Shown: positions 1-6,557, numbered from the stretch's first letter. The stretch is 10,894 nucleotides of DNA from Lachnospiraceae bacterium (GCA_017412265.1 JAFPYK010000297.1:1-10894); one strand, 5' to 3'. The notes: generated by a model not told the origin, from the sequence alone. Made by a program: numbers and translations.

Positions 1-1113
1 CATCTCATGTCCGTAATAATACTTCGTCACGGTCACCGAACGCGCGCCTTCCTCTGCGGAATACCCGTAGGTTGTCAGCAGCTCGCCCCAGATCCGGTAT
101 TTCTCCTTCTTCTCGGTGTCCTTGATCTGCCTCACCAGCAGGTCCTGCTTCTTCGCCGCGCGGTCGATCGCGTTGGCGGTGACCCGGCGCAGGTCCACGG
201 ACTTCTGCCGGATCCTCGAGACGGTATTCTTCGCCGCGTAGTATTCCTCCAGCATCCGGGAGACCGAGTCATAGCGCACCTCCCGGTACCCGCTCCCCTC
301 ATAGACCGTCATCGGGAAGCTTGCGAACTCCACCGGCGCCTCCCCGTCATACAGGATGCTCAGGTACGGCTCGCCGTTGATGATCTCATCGATAAACCGC
401 TGCAGCGTGTGCAGCAGATGCACCTTCTCCGTCTCGCCCAGCGCGTCCACGTGGTCCCCCGGATCGATCGAAGCCAGGTGGCAGACCTCGTTGGCAGCCA
501 GCGGGCTGAAGCCTGTAAGCGATGTGTAGATTGCCTTGGACACCGAGGCGTTCTTCGACAGGATCCGCGACCGGAACAGCTCCTCCGTCAGCTCCTCCGG
601 AGAGATCTTATCTGATGTCTGAGGGATGAAATACTCTCTTCCCGGCAGCACCTCGCGAACCGAGCTGACATACGAAGGCACATGCTTGATCGCGTCCAGG
701 ATCCGGTCCTCGTTGTCCACGAAGATCAGGTTGCTGTGCTTGCCCATCAGCTCCACCATCAGCCGCTTGCGGCACAGGTCCCCCATCTCGTCCAGATGCT
801 CCAGCGAGAGCACCAGGATCCGCTCAAACCCCGGCTGCGTGACCGAGACGATCCTCGCCCCGCTCAGGTGCTTCCGGAGCAGCATGCAGAAGTTCGGGGC
901 CGTCAGCGGGCTGAGCTTGTTCTGCTGCGTCAGGTAGGCAAACGGCAGCCCCGCAGAAGCCGACAGAGACAGCCGGTACTGCTCCCGGTTGTTCTTGATG
1001 GTGAGCATGAGCTCATCCCTCTCCGGCTGGGCGATCTTGCTGATCCGCCCGTCCGTCAGCTTCTCGGAGAGCTCCCGTGCAAGCGCATGCACGCAGATTC
1101 CGTCAAATGCCAT
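1..1113 (-). CDS. rqcH: RqcH (Rqc2/NFACT family, formerly FbpA), 5' part only
   Basis: The protein starts MAFDGICVHALARELSEK and is open for 371 codons to the window edge, so the C-terminal part is missing. Family members are usually about 550 to 590 residues. In the family, RqcH binds stalled 50S-peptidyl-tRNA complexes and recruits tRNA-Ala to add C-terminal alanine tails that mark the chain for degradation. Visible NFACT-N hallmarks are GRISKI (residues 22-27), NFCMLLRKHL (74-83), LMVELMGKHSN (around 118-128) and a later PGREYFIP. A coiled-coil-like, Lys/Arg/Glu-rich stretch runs from about residue 290 to 345, ending in EKYRIWGELL. The catalytic DR pair of Bacillus RqcH (D97/R98) is E97/R98 here. 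The ATG at 1113 aligns with the Bacillus start; the likely ribosome binding site AGGAAGGA lies at 1124-1131. The assignment is confident; the activity is inferred from the family. Confidence 0.9.
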   Translation of the reverse strand, partial: MAFDGICVHALARELSEKLTDGRISKIAQPERDELMLTIKNNREQYRLSLSASAGLPFAYLTQQNKLSPLTAPNFCMLLRKHLSGARIVSVTQPGFERILVLSLEHLDEMGDLCRKRLMVELMGKHSNLIFVDNEDRILDAIKHVPSYVSSVREVLPGREYFIPQTSDKISPEELTEELFRSRILSKNASVSKAIYTSLTGFSPLAANEVCHLASIDPGDHVDALGETEKVHLLHTLQRFIDEIINGEPYLSILYDGEAPVEFASFPMTVYEGSGYREVRYDSVSRMLEEYYAAKNTVSRIRQKSVDLRRVTANAIDRAAKKQDLLVRQIKDTEKKEKYRIWGELLTTYGYSAEEGARSVTVTKYYYGHEM

Positions 1114-1142
1114 AATCCTTCGGTCCTTCCTGTCAATTATCA

Positions 1143-1230
1143 CCGGCGGTTGTGCCGGCTTCCCCTCACCGGCGGCAAACACCCCCGGAAAAGGGGTCGC
1201 CCCGCCGGACACAGTCGCATCCGGCGGGGC
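1143..1230 (-). promoter_or_regulatory. GC-rich structured 5' leader of rqcH
   Basis: The predicted leader of rqcH is about 157 bases long and folds strongly. A perfect 11-bp GC-rich stem pairs 1199-1209 with 1220-1230 around a 10-base loop. A 5-bp stem pairs 1181-1185 with 1193-1197. The segment 1154-1158 (CCGGC on the transcript) can pair either with 1169-1173 or with 1143-1147, so two hairpins are mutually exclusive. None has a T-run after it on the minus strand, so they do not look like intrinsic terminators. The ribosome binding site at 1124-1131 stays outside every stem. The hairpins are visible in the sequence; a regulatory role is only inference, and I recognise no known riboswitch class. 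Confidence 0.4.
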
Positions 1231-1276
1231 TTAGGGAATCATATATGAAATGTATATTCCGAATCTTGTTATAATG

Positions 1277-1305
1277 ATTATACGATACGATTCCGGGGAA
1301 TGCAA
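1277..1305 (-). promoter_or_regulatory. Sigma-A type promoter for rqcH
   Basis: On the minus strand a perfect -10 TATAAT (1277-1282) lies 17 bases after a weak -35 TTGCAT (1300-1305). This predicts transcription starting near 1270, between the metA stop codon and rqcH. It sits in a short AT-rich island in otherwise GC-rich DNA. The -10 is half of a perfect palindrome, TATAAT-G-ATTATA (1270-1282), so a second TATAAT faces the plus strand. I see no matching -35 for that direction. Confidence 0.65.
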
Positions 1306-1344
1306 GGTTATTTTCCGAAAATTTCGGTCTCCCTGCCGTCCTGA

Positions 1345-2313
1345 TTACTCCTCTTCCTGAGGCTTCCGGAACGCCTCCGCCACCGACAGCCACTCCTCGT
1401 CGCTGCCGTCCATCTGGTAAGGCGTCACCTGGTAGACATAATAGTTCAGCCAGTTCGAATAGAGCGTGTTCGCATGGCCCCGCCACAGCAGCCTCGGCTT
1501 CTTCGTGGGATCATCGTCCGGATAATAATTCTTCGGCAGCGCGATATCGATGCCCTTGCCGATGTCTCTGCGGTACTCGCGGTCCAGGGTCAGGCGGTCA
1601 TACTCCGGATGGCCCATGACGAAGACCTGGCGGCCCTTCTTCGCGATCACGATGAAGACGCCGGCCTCCTCCGATTCCGCCAGGACCGTCAGCTCCGGGT
1701 TCGACCGGATCTCGTCCGGATCCGACTCGGTATAGCGGGAATGCGGCGCGTAGAAGATGTCGTCAAAACCGCGGATGAACGGAGTCCTGCGGTGATGCAC
1801 CGTGTGCGGGAAGACGCCGAAGACCTTATATCCCAGCTCCCTCTTGTGGATCCCGTAGTGATAGTACAGGCCCGCCTGCGCGCCCCAGCAGATGTGCAGC
1901 GTCGAAGTCACATGCGTCTTGGACCACTCCATGATCTGCGTCAGCTCGTCCCAGTAGGCCACGTCCTCGAACTCCATCATCTCCACCGGCGCGCCTGTGA
2001 TCAGTAGGCCGTCAAAACGGCGGTGCTTGATCGAATCAAACGTCTCATAGAACTTGTCCAGGTGCTCCACCTTCGTGTGCGTGCCCTGGTACGTGCCCGT
2101 GGTGACAAATGTCAGGTTCAGCTGCAGCGGTGTGTTCGACATGCTGCGCATCAGGTCCACCTCGGTATCCTCTTTGACCGGCATCAGGTTCAGGATGGCG
2201 ATCTCCAGCGCACGGAACTGCTGTGTGCTGGAACGGATCTCGTCCATGGTAAATATGTTTTCATCCAGAATCACCTGCTTCGCAGGCAGATTTGAAGGCA
2301 CTTTAATCGGCAT
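1345..2313 (-). CDS. metA: Homoserine O-acetyltransferase MetA
   Basis: This 322-residue protein acylates the hydroxyl of homoserine, the committed step from homoserine to methionine, in the cytoplasm. The catalytic residues of the MetA family are at their standard positions: Cys142 in HICWGAQAG, and His235 and Glu237 in MGHPEYDR. Residue 111 in GAPVE is Glu. In characterised MetA enzymes Glu111 goes with acetyl-CoA use, while Gly111 (as in E. coli) goes with succinyl-CoA, so acetyl transfer is inferred although the family is often labelled succinyltransferase. Length is normal. The ATG at 2313 follows GGGGGAG and AAGGA ribosome binding elements. It lies 57 bases after ligA with a small hairpin (2332-2346) in the gap. 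I see no S-box riboswitch there, and no clear terminator after the gene. Confidence 0.95.
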   Translation of the reverse strand: MPIKVPSNLPAKQVILDENIFTMDEIRSSTQQFRALEIAILNLMPVKEDTEVDLMRSMSNTPLQLNLTFVTTGTYQGTHTKVEHLDKFYETFDSIKHRRFDGLLITGAPVEMMEFEDVAYWDELTQIMEWSKTHVTSTLHICWGAQAGLYYHYGIHKRELGYKVFGVFPHTVHHRRTPFIRGFDDIFYAPHSRYTESDPDEIRSNPELTVLAESEEAGVFIVIAKKGRQVFVMGHPEYDRLTLDREYRRDIGKGIDIALPKNYYPDDDPTKKPRLLWRGHANTLYSNWLNYYVYQVTPYQMDGSDEEWLSVAEAFRKPQEEE

Positions 2314-2370
2314 GATTCCTTCTCCCCCGCAGGCAGCCCCGCTGCCCGCATCCTTCTCCGGGCCCGGCGC

Positions 2371-4329
2371 TTACGCGCCGCCCTTCTCCCGGAGCATATT
2401 ATTGAGCTCCTCCTCGGTCAGAATCGGAATGCCCAGCTTCCGGGCCGTCTGGTTCTTCGAAGAAGAAGACTGTGCGTCATTGTTGATCAGATACGTTGTT
2501 TTGGCCGAAACCGAGCCCGCGACCTTCGCGCCCATCGACTCCAGCTTATTCTTCAGTTCCCCGCGGTTGGCATACGTCTCAAGAGAGCCCGTGATGACAA
2601 ATGTCATCCCCGCCAGGCTCTCGCCCTGCGGCTCCCCGCTCTCTTCAAACCGGATCTCCTCCAGCAGGTCATCCACGATCCGGCGGTTCTCCGGATCCGC
2701 GAAATACTCCGTGTAAGCCCCGGCGATCACACTGCCGACACCCTCGATCTCGGTCAGCTCCTCCGCGCCCGCGCTTCGCATCTTCGCGAAATCCTGCCCG
2801 AAATGCCTGGCGATCAGCCGCGCGTTGGACAGGCCGATGTTCGGGATTCCGAGACTGTAGAGGAGGTTCGCGGGCGTCGTCGTCCGCGCCTTCTCGGCGG
2901 AGGCGATCAGGTTCTCGTAGGACTTCACGCCGAAGCCCTCCATCCCCGTGATCTCCTCGCGGTAGCGGTTCAGCCGGAACAGGTCCGCCGGCTCCTTCAC
3001 ATAGCCCGCCGCGATGAATTTCTCCATCGTTGCCTCAGACAGGCCGTCCAGGTTCATGGCATCCCTGCTCACGAACAAGGTGAAGAGCTTGATCTTCTTG
3101 GCAAGGCACGCAGGGTTGTCACACATGAGCGTCTTCACGCCGTTCTCGTCCTGCACCCTGGAAGGCCCTCCGCAGACCGGACACGTATCCGGGATCGGAA
3201 GATGGCCGCTGCGGGTCAGGTTCTCCGCGATCTGCGGGATGATCATATTCGCTTTATAGACCGTGATCTCATCCCCGATTCCCAGGGCAAGATCCTCGAT
3301 ATAGCTGATATTGTGGAGGCTCGCCCGGCTCACCGTCGTGCCCTCCAGCTCCACCGGCGCGAAGACCGCGACCGGATTGATCAGTCCCGTGCGGGACGCG
3401 CTCCATTCCACGGAAAGCAGCGTCGTCTGCGCGGTCTCATCCGCCCATTTAAAAGCGATGGAGCTTCGCGGGAACTTCGCCGTAGACCCGAGCGAACGCC
3501 CGTAGGCGATATCGTCAAATGTCAGCACCAGGCCGTCCGAAGGGAAGTCATTCTGCGCGATTCTGGCCGCAAAATCCGCCACCGCCTCCGGCAGCGTCTG
3601 TGCGGTCACCGCGACATTCTCCACCACGTCAAATCCCTGTTCCCGAAGCCACGCCTGCTCCTCGCTGCGGTAGGCCATGGCCGGCCCGGTCACCATCGTA
3701 AATGCGAAGAATCGCACCCGCCGGCTTGCGGTGATGCGGCTGTCCAGCTGCCTGACCGACCCGCTGCACAGGTTCCTCGGATTCTTATATCTGGCCTCCG
3801 CCTCCGGGATCTGCGCGTTGATCTCCTCGAAATCACTGTACCGGATCAGGGCCTCGCCCCGCAGCACCAGCGTCCCCTCATAAGGGATCTTCAGCGGGAT
3901 GTTCTGAAACACCCGCGCGTTCGGCGTGATCACCTCGCCGACCTCTCCGTTGCCCCGGGTCACGGCCTTCACCAGCTCATGGTTGTCGTACGTGAGCACC
4001 ACCGTAAGCCCGTCCAGCTTCCAGGAAAGCATTCCCTTATGGTCTCCCAGCCATTCGGCAAGCGCGCCGACATCCTTGGTCTTATCCAGAGAAAGCATCG
4101 GCGTCTCGTGCCTCTCCTTGGGAAGGCTGGAGAGCACCTCATAGCCGACCGTCACCGTCGGGCTGCCCGCCAGCACCGTGCCGGTCTCCTTCTCGAGAGC
4201 CGCCAGCTCGTCGTAGAGCCGGTCATACTCGTAATTGCTCATGATTTCCTCGGCGTCCTGATAATATGCCTTCGAGGCTTCCTTCAGGATCCTTCCGAGT
4301 TCTCTCATCCGCTGTAACTTCTCTTCCAC
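2371..4329 (-). CDS. ligA: NAD+-dependent DNA ligase LigA
   Basis: This enzyme seals nicks between 3'-OH and 5'-phosphate ends using NAD+, in replication and repair. The 652-residue length fits the family. In order: an N-terminal Ia-like region with YEYDRLYDEL (33-42); the adenylation motif KLDG with nucleotide-accepting Lys104; TRGNGEVGE (124-132), RGEA (157-160) and KNPRNLCSG (182-190); an OB-fold with SRTGLINPVAVF; a four-Cys zinc finger (CPVCG then CDNPAC); helix-hairpin-helix repeats including IEGVGSV; and a C-terminal BRCT domain from about 565. The motifs SWKLDGLTV and NPRNLCSGS differ from the common EPKIDGLAI and NPRNAAAGS but match a clostridial variant I recognise. The start is GTG at 4329, seven bases after the rluF stop, with AAGGAG only three bases upstream and CAGGAG ten bases upstream, so coupled translation is likely. 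A small stem (2366-2370 with 2375-2379) spans the stop codon. Confidence 0.95.
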   Translation of the reverse strand: MEEKLQRMRELGRILKEASKAYYQDAEEIMSNYEYDRLYDELAALEKETGTVLAGSPTVTVGYEVLSSLPKERHETPMLSLDKTKDVGALAEWLGDHKGMLSWKLDGLTVVLTYDNHELVKAVTRGNGEVGEVITPNARVFQNIPLKIPYEGTLVLRGEALIRYSDFEEINAQIPEAEARYKNPRNLCSGSVRQLDSRITASRRVRFFAFTMVTGPAMAYRSEEQAWLREQGFDVVENVAVTAQTLPEAVADFAARIAQNDFPSDGLVLTFDDIAYGRSLGSTAKFPRSSIAFKWADETAQTTLLSVEWSASRTGLINPVAVFAPVELEGTTVSRASLHNISYIEDLALGIGDEITVYKANMIIPQIAENLTRSGHLPIPDTCPVCGGPSRVQDENGVKTLMCDNPACLAKKIKLFTLFVSRDAMNLDGLSEATMEKFIAAGYVKEPADLFRLNRYREEITGMEGFGVKSYENLIASAEKARTTTPANLLYSLGIPNIGLSNARLIARHFGQDFAKMRSAGAEELTEIEGVGSVIAGAYTEYFADPENRRIVDDLLEEIRFEESGEPQGESLAGMTFVITGSLETYANRGELKNKLESMGAKVAGSVSAKTTYLINNDAQSSSSKNQTARKLGIPILTEEELNNMLREKGGA

Positions 4330-4336
4330 GCTCTCC

Positions 4337-5041
4337 TTACTCCTGCTTCAGCGCCGCCAGAAGCGCCGCCTTCTCTTCTCCCGTGATCTCCCGGTACTCC
4401 CCCGGCATCAGATTCCCCAGCCGGATATTGATCACACGGATCCTCTTCAGTTCCCGCACCCGGTATCCCAGGGCTTCGCACATGCGCCGGATCTGGCGGT
4501 TGAGCCCCTGTGTCAGCACGATCGAGAAGGTATACTTCCCCATGCCCGTCACCTCGCAGGGCCTCGTCACCGTATCCAGGATCGGCACGCCGCCCGCCAT
4601 CCTGCGCAGGAATTCCTCCGTCACCGGACGGTCCACCCGCACCAGGTACTCCTTCTCGTGGCAGTACCTTGCGTGGACGATCTTCTCCGTCAGGTCTCCC
4701 TGGTTCGTCATCAGGATCAGCCCCTCGGAATCCCGGTCGAGCCGCCCGACCGGATAGATCCGCACCGGATACCCGATGGCGTCGATGATATTGTCATGAA
4801 TCGACCGCTTCGCGGTGCAGACGATGCCCCTCGGCTTATAATACGCCAGCAGCACTTCCGGCTCTTCCGCCTCGACCTTCTTGCCCCGCACGCACACCGT
4901 CTGTCCGGGCAGGACCTTCTCGCCCACCTCGGCCACGTGTCCGTCGATCGTCACAAACCCCAGCTCAACCAGACGGTCTGCCTCCCGCCGGGAACAGACT
5001 CCCGCGGCGCTCAGATATTTATTCAGTCTCTGTGCTTCCAC
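4337..5041 (-). CDS. rluF: 23S rRNA pseudouridine synthase, RluF-like
   Basis: This enzyme converts a uridine in 23S rRNA to pseudouridine; E. coli RluF acts on U2604. From the chosen start the protein has 234 residues: an N-terminal S4 RNA-binding domain (QRLNKYLSAAGVCSRREAD, about 4-60), then the RsuA/RluB/RluF catalytic domain with catalytic Asp102 in GRLDRDSEG, CHEKEYLV (128-134), GVPILDTVT (151-159) and LNRQIRRMCEALGY (180-193). HDNIIDAIG and PVTEEFLRRMAGGVPIL resemble RluF more than RluB or RsuA, but the exact target is inferred. The open frame extends to an ATG at 5074. I prefer GTG at 5041 because AGGAGG lies six bases before it and the S4 domain begins right after. It overlaps the upstream gene by 23 bases, so the two are probably translated in a coupled way. 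Confidence 0.85.
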   Translation of the reverse strand: MEAQRLNKYLSAAGVCSRREADRLVELGFVTIDGHVAEVGEKVLPGQTVCVRGKKVEAEEPEVLLAYYKPRGIVCTAKRSIHDNIIDAIGYPVRIYPVGRLDRDSEGLILMTNQGDLTEKIVHARYCHEKEYLVRVDRPVTEEFLRRMAGGVPILDTVTRPCEVTGMGKYTFSIVLTQGLNRQIRRMCEALGYRVRELKRIRVINIRLGNLMPGEYREITGEEKAALLAALKQE

Positions 5042-5663
5042 TGCCGGCCTCCTGCAGCCGCCGGACAAATTCATCCAGCTGCGCGTCCTTCTTCCGCGCC
5101 TTCGCGAGCTCCTGGTTCACCTGCTCGCTCAGCTTGCGGACACTGTCGGAATTGTTCAGTTTCTCCAGGTTCTCCGCTTCCTCCTCCGGCACGGCGCTCA
5201 CAAACACGACCATGCTGTCGTCAAATGTCCTCGCCACCAGGTAGACGCTCAGCGTCGGCGCCGGTGTCTCGATCCCGCGGATATACATATCGCCCTGCAC
5301 ATAGACCACGAAGAAATCGCTCTCCACGGCAGGCGCGGCGTAGCAGGCCAGATGGTCAATCTTGTCGATATACTGATAACGCTGGCGAAGATTGCTCCGG
5401 TTGATCAGCCGGATGCTGCTGACGCAGTCCTCCAGCCCGTCCATATCGTCCGCGATGCAGTAAGTGTAATAATGCGTGAACAGACTCAGCAGCGCCTCGT
5501 CATTCACCTTCACCACCCTGCCCTCCTTGAGCTGGTCCAGCGTCGCGGCACCCCGGCCGCCCCTGGATCCTCCGCTCCCGGACCCGGTGGACATAAAGAG
5601 CGTTCCCACCATCATCGCCACAAAAAAGGTGATGATAACAACCACTCGATACTTGGATCTCAT
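5019..5663 (-). CDS. Membrane-anchored protein of unknown function, possible NTF2-like domain
   Basis: The 214-residue protein has one N-terminal membrane segment (about 7-24) and then a Gly/Ser/Arg linker (25-39) with no lipobox. Residues about 50-158 have the alpha-beta pattern of NTF2-like extracytoplasmic domains (LFTHYYTYCIADDMDGL, YIDKIDHLACYAAP, FFVVYVQGDMYIRGIETP). A charged, probably coiled-coil tail follows (158-205). I recall similar membrane-anchored hypothetical proteins in Lachnospiraceae, but no function is known to me. The basic start (MRSKYR) suggests the bulk of the protein lies outside the membrane. The ATG at 5663 follows AGGGGAAG. It is the first gene after a promoter at 5701-5729, and its 3' end contains the ribosome binding site and start of rluF. 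The gene is real; the domain call is tentative. Confidence 0.8.
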   Translation of the reverse strand: MRSKYRVVVIITFFVAMMVGTLFMSTGSGSGGSRGGRGAATLDQLKEGRVVKVNDEALLSLFTHYYTYCIADDMDGLEDCVSSIRLINRSNLRQRYQYIDKIDHLACYAAPAVESDFFVVYVQGDMYIRGIETPAPTLSVYLVARTFDDSMVVFVSAVPEEEAENLEKLNNSDSVRKLSEQVNQELAKARKKDAQLDEFVRRLQEAGSGSTETE

Positions 5664-5700
5664 AAGCTTCCCCTATCTGTCAGAAAGTCATAGCAAGTCT

Positions 5701-5729
5701 ATATTACTATGATTGATCCGCGAAATCAA
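5701..5729 (-). promoter_or_regulatory. Promoter for the 5663-1345 gene run
   Basis: On the minus strand TTGATT (5724-5729) and TAATAT (5701-5706) are separated by 17 bases, each matching the sigma-A consensus at four of six positions. The predicted start near 5694 leaves a leader of about 30 bases. The -35 and spacer contain an inverted repeat TTGAT-N7-ATCAA (5713-5729), a possible operator. Just upstream lies a 12-base perfect palindrome, GATCGGCCGATC (5745-5756). Confidence 0.55.
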
Positions 5730-5760
5730 GCAGAGCCGGCCGCAGATCGGCCGATCCGGA

Positions 5761-5791
5761 TAAGAAAAGAGCATTGCCGAAGCAATGCTCT
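5761..5791 (-). terminator. Intrinsic terminator after tRNA-Arg
   Basis: On the minus strand a perfect 10-bp stem (AGAGCATTGC with GCAATGCTCT; 5782-5791 and 5768-5777) closes a TTCG tetraloop and is followed at once by TTTTCTTA. It begins six bases after the tRNA 3' end, so it ends the tRNA transcript and insulates it from the gene run downstream. Confidence 0.92.
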
Positions 5792-5797
5792 CTCTTC

Positions 5798-5869
5798 TAC
5801 ATCCGACGGGAATCGAACCCACGCACATGGCTCCGGAGGCCATTGCTCTATCCACTGAGCTACGGATGT
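5798..5869 (-). tRNA. tRNA-Arg, anticodon CCG
   Basis: The 72-base gene folds as a full cloverleaf. The acceptor stem is ACATCCG with CGGATGT, with discriminator A. The D arm is GCTC/GAGC. The anticodon stem ATGGC/GCCAT carries the loop CTCCGGA, giving anticodon CCG for CGG codons. The T arm is GTGGG, TTCGATT, CCCGT. The T stem has two neighbouring wobble pairs (G-U and U-G) at its base, slightly unusual but tolerable. CCA is not encoded, so it must be added enzymatically. It has its own promoter and terminator. A CCG arginine tRNA fits a GC-rich genome that uses CGG often. Confidence 0.97.
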
Positions 5870-5871
5870 AT

Positions 5872-5893
5872 GGCGGCTGATCTCTCAGCCACC
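5872..5893 (-). promoter_or_regulatory. Hairpin in the tRNA-Arg 5' leader
   Basis: The leader can fold as a 9-bp stem, GGTGGCTGA with TCAGCCGCC (one U-G pair), capped by a GAGA tetraloop of the stable GNRA type. It ends two bases before the tRNA. The predicted transcription start (about 5891) falls in the first bases of the 5' strand, so one or two outer pairs may be lost. It probably lies within the leader that RNase P removes. A role in processing or folding is inference. Confidence 0.5.
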
Positions 5894-5897
5894 TCAT

Positions 5898-5926
5898 AAT
5901 ATAGCACTTTTATTTCGATCTGTAAA
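5898..5926 (-). promoter_or_regulatory. Strong promoter for tRNA-Arg
   Basis: On the minus strand TTTACA (5921-5926, five of six) and TATATT (5898-5903, five of six) are spaced by 17 bases, with a TG extended -10 just before the -10. The -35 begins four bases after the stop codon of the preceding gene. Near-consensus promoters are expected for stable RNA genes. Confidence 0.85.
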
Positions 5927-5930
5927 GAGG

Positions 5931-6557
5931 TCAGTCGAAATGTCCGTCGCTGCGCCGGTAGCACAGGCAACGCTCGTTGAGGACCTCCTCCTCCGACACG
6001 ACCGCCGCATTCACCTCGCGGATCATGCGGTCCACCTCCTCCCGGTCCGCCTTCAGGCGGGTCGGCACGAGGATCATCTCGTGAATACTGGAGGGAATCA
6101 GGTACAGGTCATCCTCAAAATACTCCGCGACACTCCTTAGCACCCCCGGGTACAGCACCGCGGCCGCGCCGCAGAGCCCCTGTTCGTTCGTGATCACGAA
6201 CGCGGGAGGCATCTCCCTCTCGAGGAGGCGCTCTATGTCCTCCTCTTCCGGCAGCTTCTCCCTGTCGCCCGCCTTCATACACATCTCGTGCAGCGGCTCA
6301 CAGCAGAGCGGGAAGAGGACCGGCGTATTCTCGTGGGCCGCAGACAGGACAGACTCCGCGTCCATCTCCATCATATAAGCCATGCCGTAAGTAAAGATGA
6401 GGGAAGCACAGCCTCCCTCACGGTCTCCCAGATAATAGTGAAATGTAATCGTCATTCCGTGAAACGGCATCGTCAGGGCTTCCGGATGATCCGCGGCATA
6501 CTCCGCGTTCATCAGCCGGTAAAAGATCCTCTCGGGATCGAACATCTTCGGTTTCAT
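5931..6557 (-). CDS. Short DUF5688-like protein, N-terminal part of the family absent
   Basis: The 208 residues match, from memory, the second half of DUF5688 proteins, a Lachnospiraceae family without a known function. Family-like segments are FYRLMNAEY (12-20), the stretch around GGCASLIFT, AAHENTPVLFPL, and most clearly the C-terminal block FVITNEQGLCGAAAVLYPGVL, LYLIPSSIHEMILVP and REVNAAVVSEEEVL. Typical members are about 300 or more residues, so roughly the first hundred are missing. A TGA two codons before the ATG at 6557 shuts the frame, and I see no good ribosome binding site before this ATG or the next one (6545). No signal peptide or membrane segment is visible. It lies 78 bases after the GGDEF-EAL gene with no clear promoter, so it may be cotranscribed. 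It could be a natural short form or a 5'-truncated remnant. Confidence 0.7.
   Translation of the reverse strand: MKPKMFDPERIFYRLMNAEYAADHPEALTMPFHGMTITFHYYLGDREGGCASLIFTYGMAYMMEMDAESVLSAAHENTPVLFPLCCEPLHEMCMKAGDREKLPEEEDIERLLEREMPPAFVITNEQGLCGAAAVLYPGVLRSVAEYFEDDLYLIPSSIHEMILVPTRLKADREEVDRMIREVNAAVVSEEEVLNERCLCYRRSDGHFD

Noticed and set aside
1141..1180. CRISPR-like or mobile repeats from the twice-occurring CACCGGCGG
   Set aside because: There are only two short copies in GC-rich DNA, with no regular spacing, flanking duplications or transposase.
1306..1344. Terminator for metA at the CCGAA/TTCGG palindrome
   Set aside because: The stem is only about five base pairs with a three-base loop, and the following minus-strand sequence has no T-run.
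1166..1486. 106-codon minus-strand frame across the metA end and rqcH leader
   Set aside because: It overlaps metA out of frame, runs through the rqcH promoter and hairpins, and has no recognisable domain.
2332..2346. Terminator between ligA and metA (GGCAGC hairpin)
   Set aside because: The stem is short and is followed by G-rich sequence with the metA ribosome binding site, not by T residues.
2803..4317. Long open frame of 504 codons on the plus strand opposite ligA
   Set aside because: It is exactly in phase with the ligA codons, so it stays open only because ligA avoids TTA, CTA and TCA. It closes where ligA uses TTA near its start. The product is rich in Arg, His, Asp and Leu with no recognisable domain.
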